From Micrococcus lacusdianchii (GTDB taxonomy: Bacteria; Actinomycetota; Actinomycetes; Actinomycetales; Micrococcaceae): 42,376 nucleotides of DNA. Made by a program: the position numbers and the translations under genes. This document shows positions 34,438-42,249 of the stretch, piece by piece. The stretch covers positions 1-42,376 of the forward strand of contig NZ_JAKNUW010000017.1 of the NCBI RefSeq assembly GCF_023155805.1. Reading direction: 5' to 3'. Below the pieces are notes generated by a model. That model was not told where the DNA came from, did no database searches, and worked only from the letters and a program-made list of their open reading frames with translations. Numbering within the stretch: position 1 is the stretch's first letter; each line of letters begins with the position of its first letter.

Positions 34438-34752
34438 ATGGGAGAAGTCGTGTACCTTGCGGATAGATCGGACCAGCACCGGCAGCTGCTGTGGCGGGAA
34501 GCGATCGGCCATGTCGTTCGGCAGGAGCGGCACACGCGACGAGAGCGGCTCACAGACGTGGGCGAACGGGCCGGTATCGCTCCGCAGTACCTCTCGGAAC
34601 TCGAGCGCGGCCTCAAAGATCCGTCCTCCGAGGTGCTTCACGCGGTCTCTGACGCCCTCGAAACTCCTGTCCACGAGATTGCCCGCCGCGCAGCGTCCGT
34701 ACTCGACGGGACGGCCCGTCTCGGACCTGCGGTCCTGGCTATGGCAGCCTGA
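34438..34752 (+). CDS. XRE-family helix-turn-helix regulator
   Basis: This is a 104-residue protein. Residues of about 25-80 form a Cro/C1-type HTH: Arg-Leu-Thr-Asp-Val-Gly-Glu-Arg-Ala-Gly-Ile-Ala-Pro-Gln-Tyr-Leu-Ser-Glu-Leu-Glu-Arg-Gly, then Pro-Ser-Ser-Glu-Val-Leu. This is the actinobacterial type that regulates protease or competence-like genes, or stands alone; its target here is unknown. TATCGT lies exactly 6 nt before the ATG (leaderless). It follows R7 and precedes the epimerase gene by 56 bp on the same strand. Confidence 0.85.
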   Translation: MGEVVYLADRSDQHRQLLWREAIGHVVRQERHTRRERLTDVGERAGIAPQYLSELERGLKDPSSEVLHAVSDALETPVHEIARRAASVLDGTARLGPAVLAMAA

Positions 34753-34808
34753 CGCCGCTCACAGCAGATTCGCCCCACATCGACGCGTCCGCCCGACACA
34801 CTGAGGAC

Positions 34809-35789
34809 ATGCACATCCTCCTCCTCGGCGGCACCGGCTTCCTCGGCCGGGCACTCGCCCACGCGGCGCTCGATGCCGGCCACGCCGTCACGTGCCTCGC
34901 CCGCGGATCGGCCCCCGCCGCGTCCGGTGCCACCTTCGTCCGCGCCGACCGGGACGACCCCGACGCCCTCGCCCCGGTCGCCTCCCGGACGTGGGACGCC
35001 GTCGTCGACCTGACATCCCATCCGGCCCACGCCCGCGACGCCGTGCACCGGCTCACCGCGCACCATCGCCTTCTCGTGTCCACCACCAGCGTGTACGCCT
35101 CGTTCGACACCCCAGACCAGGCCGAGGACGCTCCCCTGGCCCCGCCCGCGGACATCGACCTGATGACCGAGATGAACCAGTACCCCGGGGTCAAGCGCCG
35201 CTGCGAAGACATCTACCGAGGCGCGGATGGGCAGGTCACCGTGATCCGCCCAGGGCTGATCGGCGGAGCCGGCGACGACACCGGACGGTCCGGCTACTAC
35301 CCCTGGCGGTTCGCGCACCCGACCGGTACCGACGTGCTGGTGCCCGATGCGACGTTCCCCGTCTCCCTCATCGACGTGGCAGACCTGGCCGCGTGGATCC
35401 TGCACTGCCTCGAGCACACGGTCACCGGCACGTTCAACGCCGCCGGCCAGACCCACACCTTGGCAGACCTGTACCGGGCGAGCATCGAGGTCACCGGGTC
35501 CACCGCCCAGCCGCGCGTGATCCCCGACGACGTCCTGCTGGCCCGGGGCATCGCCCCGTGGGCCGGGCCGAACTCGCTGCCCCTCTGGATCCCGGTGCCG
35601 GGGTTCCGTCACGTCGGCAGCGTCGACTCCTCCGCCGCCCTCGCCCACGGGCTGGTCCGCCGCCCGCTGGCCGAGACCCTCGCAGCCGCCCTGGCCACCG
35701 AGGAGGAACGCACGACGGAACGCCCCGTGGGGCTGACCGACCAGGAGGAAACCGCCCTGCGCGCCGCCCTCAGCCCCACCAGCGGCTAG
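34809..35789 (+). CDS. NAD-dependent epimerase/SDR family protein
   Basis: This is a 326-residue extended SDR. It has an N-terminal dinucleotide site Leu-Gly-Gly-Thr-Gly-Phe-Leu-Gly-Arg, a Ser/Thr region Val-Ser-Thr-Thr-Ser-Val-Tyr, and Tyr-Pro-Gly-Val-Lys near residues 137-141 as the Tyr-x3-Lys active site. Likely an NAD(P)-dependent epimerase or reductase of unknown substrate. CACACT lies 6 nt before the ATG. The stop TAG (35787-35789) lies in the CTAG target of the following IS5-family element, so the native end may have been the same CTAG or may have been altered by the insertion. Confidence 0.8.
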   Translation: MHILLLGGTGFLGRALAHAALDAGHAVTCLARGSAPAASGATFVRADRDDPDALAPVASRTWDAVVDLTSHPAHARDAVHRLTAHHRLLVSTTSVYASFDTPDQAEDAPLAPPADIDLMTEMNQYPGVKRRCEDIYRGADGQVTVIRPGLIGGAGDDTGRSGYYPWRFAHPTGTDVLVPDATFPVSLIDVADLAAWILHCLEHTVTGTFNAAGQTHTLADLYRASIEVTGSTAQPRVIPDDVLLARGIAPWAGPNSLPLWIPVPGFRHVGSVDSSAALAHGLVRRPLAETLAAALATEEERTTERPVGLTDQEETALRAALSPTSG

Positions 35790-35798
35790 GGCGTGTTG

Positions 35799-36323
35799 CT
35801 AAAGGAGGGTAGTCAGCCAGTGCAGTGTCGCTGCAAGGCTGAGCCCGGCGTGATAGTTCCGGGCGTACTTGTCCGAACGCACCGCGATCCCTCGCCACTG
35901 CTTGAGCCGGTCGAAGCACCGCTCCACGACATTGCGTCCCCGATAGCGCTGGCGCTGGTCGTCACCGAAGTCGATCGGCCGGCCCGGGCGTCTGCGCCGG
36001 TGCGTGATCTGATCGGCCCGCTCGGGGATCGTGGCCGCGATGCCATGCCGGCGCAGCCAGGCCCGGTTCGCCTTCGAGGGGTAGCCCTTGTCTGCAATCA
36101 GGCGGTCAGGCCGTATCCGGGGCTGCCCACGGGCCCCGGCCACGCTGATCTGCTCCAGCGTGGTGGCCAATATCGAGGTGTCCGCGACCTGCCCGCCGGT
36201 CACGACGAACGCCAGCACCCTGCCCTTGCCGTCACAGACCAGATGATTCTTCCTCGTCAGACCGCCGCGGGAGCCTCCGATGGCATGGTCAGCCGGCTCG
36301 TCCGCTGATCTCTTGTCGTTCAT
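35799..36323 (-). CDS. IS5-family transposase, orfB part
   Basis: This is a 174-codon frame. It carries Gly-Gly-Ser-Arg-Gly-Gly-Leu-Thr-Arg-Lys, the second catalytic Asp in Leu-Ile-Ala-Asp-Lys-Gly-Tyr, and the Glu in Gly-Arg-Asn-Val-Val-Glu-Arg-Cys. It overlaps orfA by 35 bases in a different frame. A run of five G (about 36331-36335 on the transcript side) in the overlap is a likely slip site, as is usual for this IS5 group, so the active protein would be an orfAB fusion. Confidence 0.85.
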   Translation of the reverse strand: MNDKRSADEPADHAIGGSRGGLTRKNHLVCDGKGRVLAFVVTGGQVADTSILATTLEQISVAGARGQPRIRPDRLIADKGYPSKANRAWLRRHGIAATIPERADQITHRRRRPGRPIDFGDDQRQRYRGRNVVERCFDRLKQWRGIAVRSDKYARNYHAGLSLAATLHWLTTLL

Positions 36324-36723
36324 CCAGGCCCCCTGTGGGGCGGGGCAGGGTCGCCCCGTGCTGGTGGACGCGCACGATCATGGAATCGATCGAGGCCACC
36401 CAATCCAGCTCGCCAGCCTGCTGTGCCATGGACTGGGTCTTCTCCAGCACCTGCTCCCACACGCCCTGGACGGCCCACCGGTTGAAGTTCTTGTAGATCG
36501 TGTTCCAGTTCCCGAACCGCTCGGGCAGATCCCGCCACGGCGCTCCGGTGCGGAAGCGCCACGCGGTGGCCTCGACCACCGCGCGCCGATCCACCGGCGG
36601 CCGACCGGTGGACTTCGGCGCGGGGAACAGCGGGCCGATCACGGCCCAGACCTCGTCCGAGACGACATCACGCGACATGACCCCAGACTCGCGCATCCAC
36701 GTCCCCGAACCCTTTAGCAACAC
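36289..36723 (-). CDS. IS5-family transposase, orfA part
   Basis: This is a 144-codon frame. It has the N-terminal IS5 region (Val-Trp-Ala-Val-Ile-Gly-Pro-Leu-Phe-Pro; Trp-Arg-Phe-Arg-Thr-Gly-Ala-Pro-Trp-Arg-Asp-Leu-Pro-Glu-Arg) and the first catalytic Asp in Ala-Ser-Ile-Asp-Ser-Met-Ile-Val. It would be joined to orfB by a programmed frameshift near 36320. Confidence 0.85.
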   Translation of the reverse strand: MLLKGSGTWMRESGVMSRDVVSDEVWAVIGPLFPAPKSTGRPPVDRRAVVEATAWRFRTGAPWRDLPERFGNWNTIYKNFNRWAVQGVWEQVLEKTQSMAQQAGELDWVASIDSMIVRVHQHGATLPRPTGGLDERQEISGRAG

Positions 36724-36838
36724 GCCCTAGGCGCCACTGGCTTCCCATGGGTCGCCAGACAGGCGGCATGAGGGTGAGTCGGGGAGATGCGACCCCGGCA
36801 TGTTCGGGCAGACTCAACCTGGTGAATGGGAGGGGCAC

Positions 36839-37684
36839 ATGGCTGTAGGGCTGGACGCGCTGGATGCTGATCAGCGGCAATTTGTCGAGGCGCACGTGAA
36901 GGGCGGCCGTGTGGTCGCCGATCACTCCTGGGGACAAACTGACACCGTGGTCCTGGAAGTGGTGGCTGGGCCGTGCCGCGTGATCGTGAAGGCAGGCGGC
37001 CCGTCGAATGGTCGCATCGCTCGCGAGATTCGCGGCCACCGGGAATGGGCCGCCCCATGGCGTGCGACAGGAAGCGCAGCCCGCATGATCGCCGCTGACG
37101 AACGGGCCCGCGTACTCATCACCACCTATCTGGAAGGACAACTCGTCGAGGGAACGCCCGCCCAGGACGACCCCGGCATCTACGAGCAGGCTGGTCGGTT
37201 GAGCGCCGTTTTCCACGACCAGTACGCCACGGCTGACCCCACGTGGAATGCTCGCCTGCGCGACCGGACCTTGCGTTTCCTCTCCATGCCGCACCGCATC
37301 CATCCCCGGATTGCAGAGCAGGTGCGTCAGGAGGTCGCTGGCTGGCCAGTTGGGGGTGCAACGGTCGTCCCCACTCATGGGGACTGGCAGCCGCGCAACT
37401 GGCTCGACGATCACGGTGTCCTGCGGGTCATCGACCTGGGCCGCGCCGATCTGAGGACGCCCGAGGAGGACTTCGTACGGCTCGGTCGCCAGGACTTCCT
37501 GCGCAATCCCGAACTCGAGGCGGCCGTCGTTGCCGGTTACGGACGTGATCCGCGAGATCCCGACATGTGGCGACGCACGAATGTCGCGGAGGCGGTCGGA
37601 ACGGCCGCCTGGGCATTCAACGTGCGCGACGAGGACTTCGAAGCACTCGGGCATGCCCACCTCGGGCGTCTGTACCCCGAGTGA
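36839..37684 (+). CDS. aminoglycoside-phosphotransferase-like (APH) protein
   Basis: This 281-residue protein is of the APH/kinase-like fold. It has the catalytic loop Thr-His-Gly-Asp-Trp-Gln-Pro-Arg-Asn (His-Gly-Asp-x4-Asn) near residues 180-190, followed by Val-Ile-Asp-Leu-Gly-Arg-Ala-Asp as the metal-binding DFG equivalent. The N-lobe contains Arg-Val-Ile-Val-Lys-Ala, the likely ATP-binding Lys. It may phosphorylate an antibiotic or another small molecule; the substrate is unknown. The ATG at 36839 has GGAGGGG 5-6 nt upstream and is chosen over the ATG at 36800. Confidence 0.82.
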   Translation: MAVGLDALDADQRQFVEAHVKGGRVVADHSWGQTDTVVLEVVAGPCRVIVKAGGPSNGRIAREIRGHREWAAPWRATGSAARMIAADERARVLITTYLEGQLVEGTPAQDDPGIYEQAGRLSAVFHDQYATADPTWNARLRDRTLRFLSMPHRIHPRIAEQVRQEVAGWPVGGATVVPTHGDWQPRNWLDDHGVLRVIDLGRADLRTPEEDFVRLGRQDFLRNPELEAAVVAGYGRDPRDPDMWRRTNVAEAVGTAAWAFNVRDEDFEALGHAHLGRLYPE

Positions 37685-37791
37685 TGAGCTGAACGGGTAG
37701 AAGTCCACCTGTCTGCGAACGCGCGCCCATCGGCACGGTCGGGTGCTCACGCCCCTCGCGGCAAATGTGCGCGCGGGGGCGGGCGCCCAAC

Positions 37792-38267
37792 TCAGGACTC
37801 TGGTGTGCGGAGGGCTGTCTGCCAGGTGTCGTGGTGGTGGATGAACTTGGTGGTGTCGTGCCAGTGCCGGCCGTGGCCATCGATGTACATGGACGCCCAA
37901 GGCTCAAAGCCGTCACGGTGAGCCGCACGCAGGTGCTGCCACATGGCTGCGGATCGCTCCTCCGGGCCTTCCGGTCCGCCCACCACTCCACACGAGCAGC
38001 CTCCCGCATGTCGCGGGACTCGGTGTTGTGCGCCGCTCGGCACGCCTCGCATGAGCAGCCGGCGCGCCACCGGCTCGCCGTGCCGTGCGCGGCGACCGCT
38101 CCGCGCCCTGCGCGCTGCCGACTCCGGGCGGCGGCGCGGGCGTCCGCCGTCGTCCACGGCCCCGTGGTCGTCAGCCATCCCTTTTCCACCCACACCCGCA
38201 CGGTGGGCGGGGTGACGCCGACTTGACGGGCCACGTCCACGAACGTGTGCAGCGGTGACGGGCTCAC
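37792..38267 (-). pseudogene. phage-like HTH/zinc-motif protein, probably frameshifted
   Basis: The first part, from a GTG at 38267, encodes a MerR/HTH_17-like start (Val-Asp-Val-Ala-Arg-Gln-Val-Gly-Val-Thr-Pro-Pro-Thr-Val-Arg) and then His-Gly-Thr-Ala-Ser-Arg-Trp, Cys-Ser-Cys-Glu-Ala-Cys-Arg. Coding bias then moves to another frame that ends at 37792 with Trp-Ala-Ser-Met-Tyr-Ile-Asp-Gly-His-Gly-Arg-His-Trp. The switch lies around 37930-37960. The GTG overlaps the stop of the upstream small ORF (GTGA). It is a frameshifted gene, or a sequencing or programmed shift. Confidence 0.5.
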
Positions 38268-38590
38268 GCGCCGCCCCCGTAGCGGGGGGCGCGCCCGGTC
38301 GTCAGGGTGGACGCGCTCAGCGCGGCCACCGGCTCCCCGAGCACGCGCCCGATCTGCGCCTGCGCCCGGCCCAGGGCGTTCACCCACGACGTACCGCCCA
38401 CGATGCGCTGCATGTCCTCGGACGCGACCCACGCCCCGCCCGGGTCCGTCGCCGTCGCGCGGCGCTGGTGCCACTCGGCCACGATGCGCCCGTCCCGCGT
38501 CACAAGCACGCCGCCCGTGCCTTGTCTCTTGGGGTTTGATCTACCCGAAGCGGTAGATCCTGTGGGATCGCGTGCTCGGCGTGTGAGCAC
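38264..38590 (-). CDS. small phage-like hypothetical protein
   Basis: This is an ORF of up to 108 codons; a shorter GTG start at 38509 (81 residues) fits the coding bias better, because the first 27 codons contain a hairpin (38538-38559). The core reads Val-Leu-Val-Thr-Arg-Asp-Gly-Arg-Ile-Val-Ala-Glu-Trp-His, with no known domain. It overlaps the following ORF by 3 bases, suggesting a coupled phage- or plasmid-type gene pair. Confidence 0.4.
   Translation of the reverse strand: MLTRRARDPTGSTASGRSNPKRQGTGGVLVTRDGRIVAEWHQRRATATDPGGAWVASEDMQRIVGGTSWVNALGRAQAQIGRVLGEPVAALSASTLTTGRAPRYGGGA
38538..38559 (-). terminator. hairpin downstream of the MmeI-like gene
   Basis: A perfect 8-bp stem GATCTACC/GGTAGATC with a 6-nt loop lies about 130 nt after the stop of the MmeI-like gene. 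It is a candidate terminator, without a T tract. Confidence 0.4.
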
Positions 38591-38687
38591 GCATGGGGGT
38601 GTGCTGTCCGGGGCGTGTGTCGCCGGCCAGTTGCTGGACTCTTCCGGTACGACGCGTCAGCGCGACGGATACGTCGGACCGGACCGA

Positions 38688-41429
38688 TCAGACGCGCACC
38701 GCGTAGAGCTCCATCAGACGCGTCTGCCGCTCCTTCTCCGTCGCACCGGAGCCCAGACCGAGGATGCCGTCCATGACACGGTCCAGTCGGGCGTGCGCCT
38801 TCAGCAGTTCAGGGGCCATCGCCAACGGGTTGTAGTGCTGAGCCAACGACCGCTCCGGGTGCTCTCCGCGCGCGGCCAGCACGCCGACGCCCGCCTCGAT
38901 CAGCTTCGCCCGGTCCGCCTCCGACAGCTCCGGCACCGGCAACGTGTTCCACACCAAGGTGTTGGAGAACCGCAGGTCCGACTTGATCTGCCCACCCACC
39001 ATGCGCTGCCACGCGATGAACGCCGACGACGAGATGACAGCGAACGCGAACCCATCCTCGTCGGGCGCCACAAAGTTCGCGTTGGAGGAGATGACCTGCT
39101 CCGTGAACCTTGCAGCCGGATAGAACCGTCGGGTCTCGGAGACGTGGATCGGGATGCAGAGGTACCCCCCGGTCATGGGGCGACGTTCGGCGAACAGGTG
39201 CGGCGTCGCGGCGAGCTCCTGAGTAGCCCGCTTGCTGCTCGCAGCGCGGAACTCCCGAACACTCTCAACGCGCGTACGCAGCAGGACCGAGCGGGCGAGA
39301 TCGGAGGGGTCCAGGTCTTCGAGCCAGAAGCACCAGCGCGGCAGTCCGTGGATGAGCTCGCGTGCACCCACGTAGCGGCGCAGATACGTCGCGGCCACGG
39401 GATCCGCGGCCACCTCCGCGTGCTCGGCAGGCCCCACGATCAGGTGCCCCCCGTCCGCCGGCTTGGACCCGTAGAGCACAGCCGGCAGCTGGGCCAGCGG
39501 CTTGCTGCGTTTGGTCACCAACACCCACGGCCCCTCCACCAGGTAGGGGTTAATCGCGGTCACCGGTTCCTCCACTGGCTGCCCCTGGGAGCGTTCGTAG
39601 GAGAACAGCCGCGCCCCCTTCAGGGGGATGCCCTTGGAGAAGCCGACGATGACGCAGTGCACGGCGGCCGCGCCGGGCGCCTCGGAGGTCCAGGCGAACG
39701 TGCGGTGCGCGAACGGGATGGACCATCCCTCCCGGTGCAACGGTCCGAACAGGGCCGGCACGGGCTGGCCCTGGGCGATGGAGTTCGTCGTCACGTAGGC
39801 GAACCGGCCCACCGGCTGGCCGGCGAAGTAGTGCATGGCCTGGGCGTGCCAGCCGGTGACGTAGTCCAGGTACCCGTCGTAGTCCTTGCCCCAGACGGCC
39901 TTCATGTCCGCGGTCTGCTCGGCGGTTTTGGTGTACTGGCCGATGAACGGCGGGTTGCCCATCACGTACACCTCGGGCGAGGCCGGGACGACGTCGTTCC
40001 AGTCCATGCGCAACGCGTTGCCGACCACGATGTTCGCCGACTCGGTCAACGGCAGCTGCTCCGGGGACACGCCGATCTTCAGCGACATGTCCTGGTTCGC
40101 CTGGTGGTTGACCAGGAACATCGCCGTGCGGGCGATGGTCGCCGGCCACTCCTCCAGCTCGATCCCGTGGAAGGCCGGCATCCGCACCCGCACTCTCTCG
40201 TCCTCGTCCATCACCAGCGAGGTCTGCGCCTGCTTGCCCGAGAGCTCCTGCAGACGCACCAGGATTTCCAGCTCCAGAGCCCGCAGCTCCCGGTAGGCCA
40301 CGATCAGGAAGTTGCCGCACCCGCATGCCGGGTCCAGGAAGCGCATCTGCCCCAGTCGCTCGTGCAGCTTGCGCAGTCCGGGGCGGGAGTGGATGTTCGC
40401 CACGAACTCGGCGCGCAGCTCGTCCAGGAACAGCGGCCCGATGAGCTTGAGGATGTTCTCCTCGGTCGTGTAGTGCTCCCCCAGCTCCCGGCGGGCCTCC
40501 TTGGACTTCACCGCCTGGAACAGGGACCCGAAGATCGCCGGAGAGATCCCGCCCCAGTTGAAGTGGCAGGCCGCGATCAGCTTCTGACGCATCGAAGCGG
40601 TGAAGTACGGGATCGACACCGCCTCCCCGAACACGGACCCGTTCACGTATGGGAAGCGCAACATCAGCTCATCGGTGCCGGCCATGCGCTTGTTCACCGG
40701 TCGGTTCAGCACCTGGAACAGGGCGGTCAGCTGCGCGCCCAGGTCTGAGCCGTCCTCGGCGGTGCGGGTCTGGATGAACTCGAGGAACAGGTCCCGCTCC
40801 CACAACCCGGAATCGTCGGCGAAGAGGGCGAACAGGGTTCTCACCAGGAACACGGACGCCTCGTGTTCGTCGTATCCGGAGCCCTCGAGCTCCACGTAGA
40901 GGTCGGCCATCAGCTGCGCGGCCTTCACGGAGGCCGCGGCCTGCTCGGCCGAACCGAAGACACGCTTCTGGTAACCGGCGATGAATCCGAACCGCTCGGC
41001 CTCCACCGGCAGCTGCTCCAGAGCGAACTCCACCACGGCGTCCTCGTCCCCGGGGGCGGCCTCGAGGTCACGCAGACGGAACGTCTCGAAGTCGCAGGTG
41101 ATCACGTAGCGGGGCTGCTCAGCCTCGGGGACGTTCGCCAGGTACGTCAGCGCCTGGTCCTCGGCGGCGGCCAGGTCCTTGCCCAGCGACTTCTGCTCGG
41201 CGATGAGCATGCCGGGCCAGAACACGTCGATGAACCCAGCCCCGCCGTCGGCCTTGCGCGCGCGGGCCTCGAAGCGGGCCACCGCGCGCCGGCGCACCCC
41301 GTACACCGCGAACAGCTCCGTCCAGAAGGACTGCGACTCACCCCGCTCGTAGGACTCCCCCGCCCACTCGTGCACAAACGCGGCAGCGTTCGCGCGGATC
41401 TGATCCCAGGACAGGGGCTTGGTCTGCAT
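38688..41429 (-). CDS. MmeI-like Type IIL restriction-modification enzyme
   Basis: This 913-residue protein is the same size as MmeI (919). The N-terminal nuclease has Asp68 and Glu78-Gln79-Lys80 (Phe-Ile-Asp...Ile-Ala-Glu-Gln-Lys), the MmeI-type Asp-Glu-x-Lys site. The methyltransferase has motif I Asp-Pro-Ala-Cys-Gly-Cys-Gly-Asn-Phe near residues 365-373 and motif IV Asn-Pro-Pro-Phe near 490-493, as in N6-adenine methyltransferases. The last 300 residues would hold the target recognition domain. One protein thus methylates and cuts, so no separate modification gene is needed. A GAAAGG ribosome site precedes the ATG. It is a likely phage-defence gene; the recognition sequence is unknown. Confidence 0.87.
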   Translation of the reverse strand: MQTKPLSWDQIRANAAAFVHEWAGESYERGESQSFWTELFAVYGVRRRAVARFEARARKADGGAGFIDVFWPGMLIAEQKSLGKDLAAAEDQALTYLANVPEAEQPRYVITCDFETFRLRDLEAAPGDEDAVVEFALEQLPVEAERFGFIAGYQKRVFGSAEQAAASVKAAQLMADLYVELEGSGYDEHEASVFLVRTLFALFADDSGLWERDLFLEFIQTRTAEDGSDLGAQLTALFQVLNRPVNKRMAGTDELMLRFPYVNGSVFGEAVSIPYFTASMRQKLIAACHFNWGGISPAIFGSLFQAVKSKEARRELGEHYTTEENILKLIGPLFLDELRAEFVANIHSRPGLRKLHERLGQMRFLDPACGCGNFLIVAYRELRALELEILVRLQELSGKQAQTSLVMDEDERVRVRMPAFHGIELEEWPATIARTAMFLVNHQANQDMSLKIGVSPEQLPLTESANIVVGNALRMDWNDVVPASPEVYVMGNPPFIGQYTKTAEQTADMKAVWGKDYDGYLDYVTGWHAQAMHYFAGQPVGRFAYVTTNSIAQGQPVPALFGPLHREGWSIPFAHRTFAWTSEAPGAAAVHCVIVGFSKGIPLKGARLFSYERSQGQPVEEPVTAINPYLVEGPWVLVTKRSKPLAQLPAVLYGSKPADGGHLIVGPAEHAEVAADPVAATYLRRYVGARELIHGLPRWCFWLEDLDPSDLARSVLLRTRVESVREFRAASSKRATQELAATPHLFAERRPMTGGYLCIPIHVSETRRFYPAARFTEQVISSNANFVAPDEDGFAFAVISSSAFIAWQRMVGGQIKSDLRFSNTLVWNTLPVPELSEADRAKLIEAGVGVLAARGEHPERSLAQHYNPLAMAPELLKAHARLDRVMDGILGLGSGATEKERQTRLMELYAVRV

Positions 41430-41534
41430 GAGGGCGGGCCTTTCAACGACGACCGCCCCATCATCCCCCCGACCTCTTCACTCTCGAGAACAGAGGGAGC
41501 CTCCACAATGAAGGCCCCCTCCGATCTCACCCGA

Positions 41535-41714
41535 TCAGCTCAGCGTCCAGCGCCAGCGCCATCCCGGCGCCGGGGTCGGCGGCGCGGGATGGCCCTGGTT
41601 GAGCCAGAAGCGTGCCCCAGTAAGGCGGCCCCCCGCATCGCAGAGGTCATAGGGGCCGGTGAACTGGGTGATCTCTCCAGGCGAGAAGATCCTGTGGTGA
41701 CGCGAAGACAGCAC
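41535..41714 (-). CDS. small YjzC-like protein
   Basis: This is a 59-residue ORF with a GTG at 41714 and a strong AAAGGAGA ribosome site 8-9 nt upstream; the longer frame (ATG at 41780) lacks such a site. The protein has Phe-Ser-Pro-Gly-Glu-Ile, then Gly-Pro-Tyr-Asp-Leu, then Pro-Ala-Pro-Pro-Thr-Pro-Ala-Pro-Gly-Trp. This resembles small YjzC-type proteins (Pro-Gly-Glu...Ser-Gly-x-Tyr...Pro-Pro-Thr-Pro). The function is unknown. It lies 105 bp upstream of the MmeI-like gene on the same strand. Confidence 0.55.
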   Translation of the reverse strand: MLSSRHHRIFSPGEITQFTGPYDLCDAGGRLTGARFWLNQGHPAPPTPAPGWRWRWTLS

Positions 41715-42249
41715 GATGGCGGTCTCCTTTCGGTTGTGCTGGCAGGTGTACTGCGAAGCAACATGCCGAAGCCCGGTCACGGTTCTTGTACCGTGGCCTG
41801 TTGAACGCCAAGTTCAACTTCGGTTGCTGGACCGTCATCGGGTTGCCGCCCGGGGGCGGTCCAGTGCTGCTTCACCGACAGGGTCCGGGGAGATTTCTCC
41901 ACCCCTCCTTTGTCACGCCCAACACTACATGTAGGGCCGGATGGGAACATGCCTCCCTATATGTAGTAGTGACACGGATGTAATTACGGTTGCGCGTTGT
42001 CCCCACCACTGTCCACAGGGGGGAGGGGCATCCGACCCGCGGTATTAGACGGGGAACGCCCAATTAAGGGATCCATGTCCACAAGCTACCGGGTTCGCTA
42101 TGGGCGAAATAGAGTTATCTATCTTTAGTTTCTTACGGCGTGTCGACTTTCCTGCGACCACAAGATGTAGGACACCAGGCTTCATCAGCGCCCCGGTAAT
42201 CCATGAATCAGCCCTGGGTGCAGATCAGTGACACGACCCCTCTGGATGT
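41715..42249. other. AT-richer intergenic region with inverted repeats and DnaA-box-like sites
   Basis: There is no supported gene. Visible structure: an inverted repeat around 41930-41975 (CACTACATGTAGGG and CCCTATATGTAGTA, about 25 nt apart); TGTCCCCA/TGTCCACA boxes near 41999, 42009 and 42077; and a locally AT-rich stretch at 42060-42135 (TTATCTATCTTTAG). This could be a promoter/operator for the small gene and MmeI-like gene, or a replication-type region. Confidence 0.35.

Larger units (their letters stand above)
35790..36726 (-). mobile_element. IS5-family insertion sequence with two-frame transposase
   Basis: This 937-bp element has inverted repeats GGCGTGTTGCTAAAGG (left) and its exact complement (right). 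CTAG is duplicated on both sides (35786-35789 and 36727-36730). Two overlapping ORFs encode the transposase. The 61-bp element at 3060-3120 has related ends and the same target. Confidence 0.9.

Noticed and set aside
36668-37900. 410-codon minus-strand ORF
   Set aside because: It is antisense to the APH-like gene, whose catalytic loop and ribosome site are clear.
38307-40748. 813-codon plus-strand ORF
   Set aside because: It is antisense to the MmeI-like gene; its composition is typical of a shadow frame in high-GC DNA.
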